DNA of 64,000 nt from Corythoichthys intestinalis (lineage: Eukaryota; Chordata; Actinopteri; Syngnathiformes; Syngnathidae). Within the stretch, counting starts at the first letter, position 1. Each line of letters opens with the position of its first letter. The DNA lies in assembly GCF_030265065.1 (NCBI RefSeq), contig NC_080415.1, forward strand, positions 38,854,001 through 38,918,000, read 5' to 3'. Of the stretch, positions 34,701-45,800 are shown one piece after another. A program made the position numbers and the translations under genes. Below the pieces are notes generated by a model. It was not told the DNA's origin. It saw only the letters and a program-made list of their open reading frames with translations, and searched no databases.

Positions 34701-37611
34701 TCAAAAATCATTTTATAATCGAATCGGAGCCTCTGAATTGTAATCGTAATCGAATCGTTAGGTGCCCAAAGATTCCCAGCTCTACCGATAACGGCGGTAA
34801 TTAATTTTTTAAAAACTGTATCATGTTAAAATATTTACCGCAATTAATGCATGCGCTGCACGACCCACTCACGCATTGTCACGCTCAATCTGTAATGGCG
34901 CCGTTTTACCCATATAGAGAGCTAAAAGGCTGCGTAAAAATAGTAGAGTGAATTTTGCCAGCCTTTGGAGCATTTTTTAATTGGTTAAAGCCTTACAATC
35001 CCTCTCCCTACGATTAGAAATACCGTGGGAAGCAATGTGGGGAAGCATGGTAGTAATTGATCTTTTTCTTAACACTTTAGGTTATTTCCCAACGCAGAGA
35101 AGATATGTCAATTGGTAGCACTACGCACAGTCATGGTTCCACTTCCCATCATGCATTTGGACATGGCTACAGTATCATTTACTGAAAGCTCAACAAATAC
35201 TGTACACTAGATGGCAATATTTAGTCACAATATACAAAGTCACAGATATCCTTTAAGAATTACAAGTCTTTCTATCCATGGATCGCTTTAAGAGAATGTT
35301 AATAATGTAAATGCCATCTTGAGGATTTATTGTCATAATAAACAAATACAGTACTTATGCACTGTATGTTGAATGCATATATTCGTCCGAGTTTTGTTCA
35401 TTTTTTTCTTAATGCATTGCCAAAATGTATATGATCGGGAAAAATTATCGGGAATGATTGGAATTGAATCGGGAGCAAAAAACAAGCAATCGGATCGAGA
35501 AAATTTGGGATCGGCAGATACTCAAACTAAGGGGCAGTTTACATGGCGACTCTGCGACACAAAGACGCAATGACTGAGTTGCAGACTCGCCTCGCGTGCA
35601 TATGGTGTCGGCAAAGACGAAAAATTCTGAATCATGCCTCCAAAGTGGAAGAATCCGATTGCGGGGGGTTGAGGGGGGCTTCCTCGGCATGCATATCAAA
35701 GGCTCTTGCGGCGCGAGACCGCGTTGTCTACGTCAGCACTCGTACACGTCACATTGGGCGTGCGCAGCGGTGCTACTAAACATTAAAAACGGCAAATATG
35801 GCGGAATGTCGGCTTTAATTTACTGTTTTAATAATATTTTTAAATTAAATATGTTGAACGTTTCAATTTTTTCCCCTTTTTGAACGAAAGAAAAATGACA
35901 TTGCCTCGAGTGGGCGGTGATATTTTTTTCCGGGCTGAGGGAGGTTGGTGGGGTCAAAGTGCATCATTCTCTGGCGCCCAGTAAATCTGCACTACCCCCT
36001 AGGGCCTGGCATGAATACGACATCGTTTTCATGCGGAATCGCGACATTGTTCAAATGGAGACGCAAATGCAAATTTGAAATTTTTCGTATTCTCAGAGAG
36101 TCACCATGTAAACGGCCCCTAAAATGATCGGGATCGGATCGGGAGCAAAAAAACATGATCGGAACAACCCTAGTGCCAATACTTTTTGCCAGCAGTGTAT
36201 GTTCTTAAATACTTTAAATTGCGGTTTTGCATTTAGGTGTGAGGAAATGAGGGAAAATAAAAATCAGGAGATAGCGGTTGCTGTTGTTCACTTATTTTGC
36301 ACATCTTTGAAAAAATACAGTTTTGAATGAAACTTTCTCATGTATGCTTTGTGACAGTATGTGTAACGCAGTAGCCTAATGCATGTGTACAACCCGTTTT
36401 TGGGAAAATCGAAACCTTGATTAGCTCTGCATCGGAGAGGTTGTGGAGGGTGGCTATCCTAGCCTGGCTGGCTTTCAGTTTGCGTGCGTTGTCTTCCAGG
36501 TCAGCGAGGCGGGCCGTCGCCTCAGCGACAGCCGCTTCTTTCTCCTGTTCCATGAAGCGCTCCGTGGCCTCCTGCCGCTCGGCCAATATTTTAATCAAGT
36601 TGGAAAACTTGGCTGTGACCCGAGTGGACGTCTGCTGCATAGTCTCCTGCGTTTTGGAAATGAAACATTTTGACAAATGTATTTGTCAGATGCACTACAA
36701 AGTACGCAGTTGATTCAGACAGTGACACATTTCTTGTCATTTTGCCAATATCATGACTGTTATGGACATTCACTCGCCAATAAAGGGAATTATTACCTTA
36801 GCTTGGGTGATATTTTCAGTTAGCTTGTTAATACTTTGCTTGGTTTCTTCAATGAGTTTCGTAACTTCCTCATTCTTGTTTTCCAGTAATAACTACACAA
36901 ACACAAAACGACAACAAACAAAGTTATCAACATAACTTATAATCAATGGTAGAGATCCGTTCACGTTATTTTCAAAGTATCGGAATCGGGAAAAAAATAT
37001 CGGACATGCCTTTTTTGTAATATATGTATATTTTTTTATTAAATCATTTTTGAATTGTATTTAATGTTACAGACATAATATGTTACACTCATCCAGAGTC
37101 TTTAGGTATTTATGTATTTGTTTATTATGACAATAAATCCTCAAGATGGCATTTACATTATTAACATTCTTTCTGTGAGAGGGATCCACGGATAGAAAGA
37201 CTTGTGACTTTGTATATTGTGACTAAATATTGCCATCTAGTGTATTTGTTGAGCTTTCAGTAAATGATACTGTAGCCATGTCCAAATGCATGATGGGAGG
37301 TGGAACCATGACTGTGCGTAGTGCTACCAATTGATGTATCTTCTCTGCGTTGGGAAATAACATAAGGTGTTAAGAAAAAGATCAATTGCTACCTTGCCTC
37401 CCCACATTGCTTCGCATGATATTTCTAATCGTAGGGAGAGGGATTGTAAGGCTTTAGCCAATTTAAAAAAAAAAAGGTTAAAAAATTAATTACCGCCGTT
37501 ATCGGGATAAATTTGATAACCCTACCTTAAGCCTAAACCAAAGACTCTGGATGAGTGTAAGATATTATGTCTGTAACGTTAAATACAATTAGAAAACGAT
37601 TTAATTAAAAA

Positions 37612-37687
<76 letters not shown>

Positions 37688-39180
37688 AAGGCATGACCGA
37701 TATTTTTTGGCCGATTTCGGGAGGGGACATGGATACGCAATAGAGGTGTGCAAAATTTCCAATTCTTAGATTATTCGCGATTCGGCCGTGGAAGATTCGA
37801 GAACGATTCACAAACATCCAAATTCCGATTATTGAAATGTGCCAAGTAAAGCAGAAGTACAACACACTCAGCGCGCCGCGCGGTCTTCGGGACGGAACGG
37901 AGCGAGAGTAGCTAAACATCATGCTTCTCATTACCTGGCCCCTCGGGTAATGCCAATGCTCAACTCACGGCTCTAGCTCAACTCATGCCACGAGATAAAA
38001 AAAACACAACAACATACCTGACTGCGGCCGAAAAGCTGCTACAAAGTACATCCACATAATGTTACGGTAGATATCATTTATATAGGACTAGATGCAATAT
38101 ACATTCGGTAGCGTTAGCAGCACATCTACAAAAAAGCTAGATGCGGGCGTTAGTAAACGGCCGCCATCTTAAAGCAGTACACTTCCCTGCAAGGCTGTTG
38201 TCGTGAACCTTCCAAGCAAACCTAATGAACTTTTTATCTAAAATACTCCTAAATTGGTAAAATATTGACTTGAATCTATCTTTAAAATAGTTTCAAACTT
38301 TCACATTTTGAAAGTAGACAAAAGGGAAATTATGGAATAACGGGAGCAATTTTAACAACTTTAACGGTTGATTCACAACATTAAATTATTTGAATGTAGT
38401 TTAAAGCTGCTGATACAGAATGGGGACTGGAGTGTTTTATTTAATTTTATTTTTGTATATTTGTTTACTGCTATATGTTAACTTGATACTGAAACAGTAG
38501 TTTGGTTTAGCCTGAGAGTATTTTTGAACAATTTTGGAACTAATGTACAAAACATTTATTAAAAAAAAAAAAAAAGGGAGGGGGGTGCATCAATAATCGT
38601 TTTATAATCGAATCGAAGCCTCCGAATCGTAATCGAATCGTTAGGTGCCCAAAGATTCCCAGCTCTAATACGCAATATTGAAAATAGCATGTTCTTGGAA
38701 TTTAAAGTACCGGAGAAGGAAAAAACACAGTCTCGCTCTGGAACGATGCTGAACGTGTACCTTTTGGTTCTTCTTTTCCGTCTCCAGCAGGTCCTTTTCA
38801 TGGTTCTTGCAGTCCAAGATGGCACATTCGTAGCACACTGACATTTTATCCCTCTTGCAATAATAAACAAGAGGTTTGTGATGGTGCTCGCAAAGGATGG
38901 GTCCACCTTCCTCACCCCCGCAGTCCTTGCGGGATGCCCCGGTGTTGCTGATCGCAGCTTCAGTCAGGCGCGATAAGGACACATTACGGTTGAGAATGGG
39001 CCTGCTGGCAAACTTGGTATTGCAGAAGGGACAGCAAGGTCCAATGTCAGATTTGCATGTTATGTCCCAATGGGAAGTGATGCACTTCTGACAATACGAG
39101 TGTCCACAGGGGATGGTGACAGGAATATGAAAGGTATCAAGACATATGGAACAGATTAGGTCTGAGTCGCGAGAATCCAT
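28764..39180 (-). CDS. trim65: TRIM65-type E3 ubiquitin ligase (RING, B-box, coiled coil, PRY-SPRY)
   Basis: Seven coding exons (39180-38761, 36892-36797, 36646-36416, 30300-30132, 30070-29981, 29871-29654, 29072-28764) give 510 residues, near human TRIM65 (517 by memory). The RING (residues 1-60) shows C3HC4 spacing: ICSICLDTF, PCGHSYCQKC, CCPFCNTKF. A B-box follows (LCEHHHKPLVYYCKRDK, CYECAILDCKNHE). Exons of 96 and 231 bp encode coiled coil, as usual for TRIMs. The usual separate 23-bp exon (here ESMLVEVP) is fused to the next exon. PRY starts LTFDPNSANGNLVLSRENQ; SPRY runs HYWELEVSK to DYEAGTLTFYGDG. TRIM65 ubiquitinates MDA5 and other targets in the cytosol. An acceptor TTTTTCCAG lies just before the ATG, so a 5' UTR intron is likely. 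The other 17q25 TRIM, TRIM47, is a weaker alternative; the adjacency to mrpl38 favours trim65. Confidence 0.9.
29404..29640. repeat. Tc1-like TIR fragment in trim65 last intron
   Basis: TACAGTGCCCTCCATAATTA at 29404 is the terminus of a Tc1-like family that also appears at 63880, at the right edge of the window. Only the terminus is recognisable here; the rest of this intron shows nothing else. Confidence 0.5.
31030..32645 (+). mobile_element. Non-LTR retrotransposon (LINE) with ORF1 and internally deleted ORF2
   Basis: An ORF1-like frame starts at 31154 (MAPKKLKPGDLDEIKSS), passes through a coiled coil (LQLLRAENEKLKQAVEEKD) and an RRM-like part (RRANRLIISGLKLTPSPGD). It shifts frame near 31590 into FYDNLTRRNAKTARIARQL and VSDCRILVKTQDMKIKAI. 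Near 31960-32080 the phrase KGGGGVAIMIDNLLE with IELLIPNCKNN resembles a LINE endonuclease segment. No reverse transcriptase follows, so most of ORF2 is deleted. The 3' end has GACAATAAAATTCCATTCCA and a short ATTCC-type repeat, as in CR1/L2-like LINEs. It interrupts the Tc1 family-C element. Confidence 0.65.
33847..34784 (+). mobile_element. hAT-type non-autonomous element (TAGAGGTG family), copy 2
   Basis: Perfect 8-bp duplications CCGATAAC lie on both sides (33839-33846 and 34785-34792). Ends TAGAGGTGTGCAAAATTTCC and GATTCCCAGCTCTA. By eye very close to the copy at 37741-38667, so both are young. Confidence 0.88.
35531..36119. mobile_element. PIF/Harbinger-like MITE (GGGGC..GTTTACATGG ends)
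   Basis: 589 bp with inverted ends GGGGCAGTTTACATGGCGAC and CCATGTAAACGGCCCC, flanked by TAA on each side (the 3-bp TWA duplication of PIF/Harbinger). GC-rich left half; non-coding. Confidence 0.75.
36951..37740. repeat. Second, rearranged copy of the TAGAGAT/TAGGGTTATC repeat
   Basis: The left part (CACGTTATTTTCAAAGTATCG, then AAATATCGGACATGCC) matches 33650-33720 in direct orientation. 37090-37570 is the inverted counterpart of 33780-35330 (for instance ATTACCGCCGTTATCGGGAT). A (TA)n microsatellite fills about 37619-37682. It lies in trim65 intron 1. Confidence 0.65.
37741..38667 (+). mobile_element. hAT-type non-autonomous element (TAGAGGTG family), copy 3
   Basis: Perfect 8-bp duplications ATACGCAA (37733-37740 and 38668-38675). 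927 bp, ends TAGAGGTGTGCAAAATTTCC and AGATTCCCAGCTCTA. Lies only about 90 bp from the donor of trim65 coding exon 1. Confidence 0.9.
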
Positions 39181-39184
39181 GTCT

Positions 39185-39866
39185 GGAAAAACAACAACAA
39201 CAACAACAAAAATAAACACATACACAAAAAAAATGTAATTGGTCAAGAATAAGGACTTCATTGATGTTACCTTACCTGTACTGCATGTGTTAGCAAATTA
39301 CCCTAAAATTACTAGCCCCCACTTCCGAAATAGCTCAAGTTCTCTGATGATTCGACAACAAAGCAGCAATAGAAACGCGCAGTTGACTAAACCCACATTA
39401 ACCTACCCAAGTGGAATGGGAAGCTAACGTTAGCATTAACCATTCAGAACCACAAAATTATAGTAACAGACGGTAAAAAGCGGATATTATCATTCACTCT
39501 GAAGTGTTTTAACATAAACAAATGACATAAATGATTACCAACACTGACGAAGCATCCAAACCGATGACAGCGTCAGCTGACCCTTCCCTAGTGACGACAA
39601 CATGTTACCTTCAAGTGCTTTAAAAAAAAAATCGTAACTCGTAATTCCTATGGTGCGTACATTGAACTACACATATTAACGATTTACGAATTTAAAGTTT
39701 GTATTTAAAAAAATGCCACTGTTTTTATTCAGTTTTATTATTTTTGCTTGTCCTAAATATCACTATGTGTGCTCGTAGCTACGCTGCGCAAACATTACAC
39801 AGCATTACCAGTGAAAAAAATAAATACTATTTTTCTCGGCCACCGTAGAATTGTGCTTCATTCAAG
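39185..39866. promoter_or_regulatory. Shared trim65 / mrpl38 head-to-head promoter region
   Basis: Only 0.69 kb separates the trim65 ATG (minus) from the mrpl38 ATG (plus), so the two 5' ends share this interval. A (TTG)n pyrimidine-side tract next to TTTTTCCAG (minus strand) suggests the 3' end of a trim65 5' UTR intron. No TATA box is evident near mrpl38, whose start context is TTCAAGATGG. Confidence 0.5.
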
Positions 39867-42800
39867 ATGGCGCTGCGCTCGGTATTTGTTCGTGTGTCAA
39901 GGAAATTGTATGATTTTAGAGTCAATAACGCGAGGACATTTGTCACAACAGGTAAAAGTAATGGCGTTTAGTCAATATACCGTTTGCTTGTATGTCTTTA
40001 GCTGCTTGTGCCTTTTTTGCGTGTGCGTGATTTGTAAACCATTCCATAAATTCAAGTCGGTGGCTAATTGACAAAGTCAAATGTCGTATTATCATCATGA
40101 AAATGAACTTTAAAACAAAATGTTCTGCTATGTTTTCGTGAAGGTGTTTCTCAATGAATTGAATGAATCTGTGTAGCAGTCGTGAATCTTAATGTGTTCA
40201 AAACAACGGCTCAAAGAGCACTTGAACGAACAAATACAAACTTGGGCTGGGAATCTCCGCTACGACTCACGATTATCTCACAATATGGTAAATGGTGTTA
40301 TACTTGTGTGTATATATATACTTGTTCTACCTCTCAAGGTACTCAAAGCGCTTTACACAACGTTGCCATCGACCTACTGGTGACACAGCACCAGGAGCAA
40401 TGCAGGGTTCAGTATCTTGCTCAAGGATACTTAGTCGAGTTCATCAGGGTGGAGAACCGAACCCACAACCTCTGGGTTGGGGGACAACTACTCCACCACT
40501 GAGCCACGCCTTCCGGCGATACAACAATTAATGATACACGGGTTAGTAAATTAATCTACAATACAACTAAAGCTATTTGTAAATGGGGAAAAATAAGCAA
40601 TTTTTCTTCTTTGCACTGCAGTGGACAGTGTTAAAAACTTGTCTTCCTCACAGACAGAGAATATTTCAGTGCATCATTTCTGTCAATCAATACAAGAGCA
40701 CTAAACAAAACACATAATGACGTTCAATACATTTAAGTTACTGGCTGTGAATGTTAATGTTTTAGTATCCTTGACGTCAGTGGTAACCAATGAGTTAACA
40801 TACACACCATACTAGTGGAAATTCTGTGTCTAGTGCAGGGGTCGGCAATCCAAAATGTTGAAAGAGCCATATTGGACCAAAAAAACAAATATGTCTGTAG
40901 CTGTAAAAATTTAAAAGCCTTCAATAAGCCTAATATTGAAGGCAAAACTTGCTGTGTGTATCTGTATTCGCTAGTGCTGCAGCGATTAATCGATTAACTC
41001 GAGTATTCGATTAGGAAAAAAATATTTGAACTAAATTTTGTTGCTTCGAGTATTCGTTTAAATAAAGTGGCATTGCAATGGTTTATTTTGAAAGTGTTTG
41101 CATTTAGTTTTATTGATTAGCGTGGATACACTGCCCTCTGGTCTGCCTCCTTTCACATGGCTGAATCCAAATGCTCCCCGTTAAGACCAACGTAAGCTAA
41201 GTTTTTGTTTGAGCTCATGCTTTTCAATGCATTCACAATTTAGTTTATAGGTATATTTAGCCGTATTTTTGTGGGAATATGTGTCTGAACCTTTAGCATT
41301 TTATAGCATTTAGCTAGCGTACTTTTCTATGTAAGTTAGCCAAATGTTCTTTTGTTGTACGTAGATACTCATTAAAAAAAAAAAAAAAAAAAATTGTACC
41401 GTTTGAGGCTCAGCTCAGGTGTTTTAATTTTTCAGCTTCCTTATCCGATTACTCGATTATTCGAACTAACTAGTCCATCGATTAATCGACTACAAAAATA
41501 TTCGATAGCTGCAGCCCTAGTATTAGCTTTACAGTCCCTGACAAAAGTCTTGTCGCTTATCCATTTTGTAGAAACAATTGCTAATAACCTGACTTTTAAT
41601 TATTCAATTGGTTTCAGAAATTGCTCATATGAAAGCTAAAACCCTCCCAAATGATGTTGAATGTACAAAAATATATTTGTTTCACGGAAAAAAGATTGAT
41701 CATTTAATGAAGACATAAAGGTCAAATTTTGGTTTTGTCGCCTACAGAAAGTAGTGTGAAAATTGAACAAAAAATGTACTTCAAATACAAAAATTCTGTT
41801 ACATAACATAAGGGAATTAAGTAGTGGTGCTGTGAGATCCAAATTTAATATTTCGTATGACTTCCATTGGCTTGAATGACTGCATCCATGCGGTTCGGCA
41901 AGGATTCATACATTTTATTGATGAAGTCATCAGGAACATCAAAGAAAGCAGTCTTGCATCCCTCCCAGTGTTCAACATTCTTAGGTTTCGTCATCCATGC
42001 TTCCTCTTTCATCCTACCCCAGACATGCTCAATGATGTTCATGTCTGGTGACTGGGCCGGCCAGTCCTGGAGGATCTTGATCTTCTTTGCCTTGAGGAAC
42101 TTTGAGGTAGAGATTGAAGTATGCGATGGAGCACCATCCTGCTGCAAAATTTGTCCCTTTTTATGGTTAGGAATGTAAGAGGCAGCTAAGATTTGTTGAT
42201 ATTTCACACTATTTATCTTGCCTTCCACCCTGCAGATCTCTCGCACACCCCCATACTGGATGTAACCCCAGACCATGATTTTGCCACCACCAAACTTCAC
42301 TGTTTTCTGAGTGAATCTCGGATCCATGCGGGCTCCAGTAGGTCTCCTGCAGTATTTGCGGCGACTGTGGTGTAATTCAATGGTAAATTCATCTGAAAAA
42401 GCCACCTTTTGCCACAAAAACAGTGAAGTTTGGTGGTGGCAAAATCATGGTCTGAGGTTACATCCAGTATGGGGGTGTGCGAGAGATCTGCTGGGTGGAA
42501 GGCAACATAATTAGTCTCCAATATCAACAAATCTTAGCTGCCTCTTACATTCCTAACCATAAAAAGGGACAAATTCTGCAGCAGGATGGTGCTCCATCGC
42601 ATATTTTAGTAGATTAAATTAGCCTAATTTGCTTCACAAAATTCCACTAGCTTAAATGCTACAAATGCTAACGTATTAACAACCCTCAAAGCAAATCTTT
42701 CACACGTAACTCCACAAACAGTAGCTCTAAACTTAATTACAAATGCATACACAAACATACAGTATATTAGCTGAAACAACTTACAGCCTTAGGTAGGCCA

Positions 42801-45800
42801 AACCAGAGCGCAGCTATCCTTTATCCATGTGAGACGTCTGAGTGCTCCTGTATAGAAGTATTATTAAATGACAGTCCAGCCAGATCCAACTCTGCCACTA
42901 GAGGGCAGTGTGTCCTCCACCATTAAACAAACTATGATACTTTTGGACTTTTTGGATAGTTATTTTGGGGTACTTAAAAGGTTACTTCCGACCTCCGTGG
43001 AAATTCAGGTTACGTCATCTTCTAAATTGTCACACCCTTAATACTAACCTAGTTTTCTTGGTTTCCACATCACAGCATTCCTCTGTCGACGGAAGCCTCC
43101 ATTGGGCCCCATGCCAAATGAAGACATTGACGTCCAAAACATTGATACGATTGAAAAATATCGTACCTACAACCGTTACTTCAAACATGCTCAAGTGGCG
43201 AACAGCAAGCCGGTCTGGTGGCACACCTATCGTGGTTATATGGAGAAAGAGGATCCAGAACTTGGTGAGAAACGACCACGTATGCTGGCGTATAAGAACA
43301 TGTTAATAAAAACAGACAATCAGTACTTTGGGGTTGACATTTTGGAGACGCGTCTTTTTGCAGGCGTTACGCGAGTGGACATTGGACTACGTCGGTATCG
43401 ACTCCCCAGAACTCATGAAGTGAGGGAGAGGAGTCAAGTGATGAAGACGAATAAGAAGAATGTCGAACTGGAGAGGAGTTGTCGTTTGAGAACATGTAGG
43501 TTGCATCGCGTTTGAATGGGTTAGGGCCGTCAATACCACCCAATGAGTTAAGCGGTGTCTAACCACTAAGCCATGATAGAAATACTTTACATTGTGAATG
43601 GGTATAAACAAATTTGCATAGACTTCATGATGATATTGACGGGGCGCGGGGCCAATTAATAGGGGGCCTGCATTGTTGGCGTGGCTGTCAAAGCTGACCG
43701 TGTAGAATCACAGACAAAGAGCTTTTCCGGTGAAAACTCTCGTGAATAAATGCTTAAATCCCTGAATTCCTCATAGACGTAAAACAGTCTTGATTCTTGG
43801 TTAAAAGTTGAAAAAAAAACATGTGATATTAGCATTTATTTTACATAAATATGTTGAAGTACAACGCTAGTCTGTTAGTGAATGTAGCTCGCGGCCGCCT
43901 GATGTAAACAGCTTTTTCGGAAAACATTCTTGTGAATAAATGCTTAAATCCCTGAATTCTTTATGGATATGGACGTAAAACTGTCTCGATTCATGGTTAA
44001 AAGCAAAAAAGCAGTGCAGTTACCATTTTTTTACGTAAATATGTCAAAGTACGATGCTAGTCTGTCAGTCAATGTGGCGGCCACCATACGTAAACAGAGC
44101 TTTTCCGTTAAAAATTCTTGTGAATAAATGCTTAAATCCCTGAATTTTTTTATAGATATGGACCTAAGACAGTCTCGATTCTTGGTTAAAAGACAAAAAA
44201 AAAAAAAAAACGTGCAGTTAACATTTATTTTATGTAAATATGTCGAAGTACAATGCTAGTCTGTTAGTGAATGTAGCTAGCGGCTGCCTGATGTAAACAG
44301 AGCTTTCCCGGTGAAAATTCTTGTGAATAAATGCTTAAATCCCTGAATTCTTTATAGATATGGAAGTAAAACAGTCTCGATTCTTGGTTAAAAGCAAAAA
44401 AAGCGTGCAGGTAGCTTTTATTTTACGTAAATATTGCGACATATAGTGCAAATTCTGTAGCGGCTAATTTCTCCCATTGATTTTTTTCACAACATTTCAA
44501 AATGCATGCATGGTACGAAAAATATAATAATTACCTTGAATCCTTAAACAAATCACACCTGAGACATGCCTTCTTGTTTGTATGCGGTACAGCTTTCGTA
44601 CTTTTTCAACATTAATCCGGCATTGGATCGCTGCATGTGTCGCTGCGACCGACTGCGAATAACTGAAGTGGATTGTGGGATGGCCCCCTACTTGAAGGCG
44701 TGGCGTACTGAAGGTCGAATCTGACCCGTCCTTATAAAGTCTATGAAATTTGGTATTGAAAGGTCTCAGGACACTATGTAGTGCCAAAAAATGGTATCGG
44801 TGCAACACTACTTGCGACATATAAAATGAATGAAAGGGATGACTGACTTCAAATTTCTCCTTTTGTTCTCTTAGTTAAGATTAATTTAGATGCGGTGCAG
44901 GAAACGTGGGAGAAAAGCAATGGTCCTTTTCAAATAAGACGACTGGCAGACCATTATGGAATCTACAGGGATCTTTTCCCCATGGCGTTTTTCCTGCCAC
45001 AGATCCCTTTGCGTATCCGCTACGGCGAGGAAACGAGTGCTCAAGTGCATTATGGGAATCCGCTGACACCGACGGAAGTAAGCCGCCGTAGAACGGAATG
45101 GGTTTTATAACTGCCTCTTAGTGCAATTTCTTTACGATTTACTTGTCACCCAGGCGGCATCTGCTCCCAGTGTCAGCTTTAATGCCGACGAGGGCACGCT
45201 TTGGACCCTCCTGCTCACTTCCCCAGGTCAGGACATACTATTCAATTTGGCGTATTTTTGCAACCGAGTCCAAAAAAAAAAAAAAGATCAAGTGATCAGA
45301 TCGGGACATCCCTACTTTTACAAATTCTTTTAATTTACTTACCAATAATGGATTTGTGTTATATTTGTATTTTTCAGATGAACATCTTCTCGATAATGAA
45401 GCCGAATACCTGCACTGGCTTGTGTAAGTCGTTCAACTTGCCTCAAAATAATATTACTTAAGTAAAAGTAGTTAAAAATGTACGGTACTCAAGTACAAGT
45501 AAATAAGTATTCGGTGATATTGTGAGTAACTACTGACAATGTTTGATTTTTTTTTTTTTTTTTTAAACCAATGATATTTGTTTTCTTAGCACGATATATA
45601 TCTATATGAACTGTTATTATTATTATTCTGTACTACAACCTATTACATAACATTAAGCCAAAGAAATTTGTTTAAAAAAAAAACATTGAATTCCAGCGAG
45701 AGAGAAAAAAAATTGCAGAACTGAAGCATCATTTGTCCAAAAAGCATGAGTGACCTCTAGTGGAGAAAATAGTTCCTAGTTTGAATAATTCCTTCATAGT

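Larger units (their letters stand above)
33633..36172. mobile_element. hAT-type element (TAGAGATATCCCGATC ends) carrying nested elements
   Basis: Flanked by perfect 8-bp duplications GTGCCAAT (33625-33632 and 36173-36180). It begins TAGAGATATCCCGATCGATC and ends CGGAACAACCCTA. Inside are a TAGGGTTATC-type segment from about 33822, a TAGAGGTG element (33847-34784) and a PIF/Harbinger-like MITE (35531-36119). It inserted into the Tc1 family-C copy just before its right TIR. No transposase. Confidence 0.8.
30469..36197 (-). mobile_element. Tc1-like element (family C), copy 2, split by two later insertions
   Basis: The outer TIRs (CAGTGCTGGCCAAAAGTATT at 30469; GCCAGCAGTG at 36197, TA-flanked) enclose 5.7 kb, of which only 30469-31030, 32646-33632 and 36173-36197 belong to the Tc1 itself. 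The interruptions are a LINE fragment (31030-32645) and a 2.5-kb hAT-type element (33633-36172). Transposase remnants on the minus strand include SKIVRKHGQSQGYKSISKDL near 33200 and VQAVPQSEGTTVSTRAI near 32980. The whole stack fills trim65 intron 3. Confidence 0.85.

Noticed and set aside
37605-37931. Minus-strand frame with YIYIYI tail
   Set aside because: It runs through a (TA)n microsatellite and a hAT-type element.
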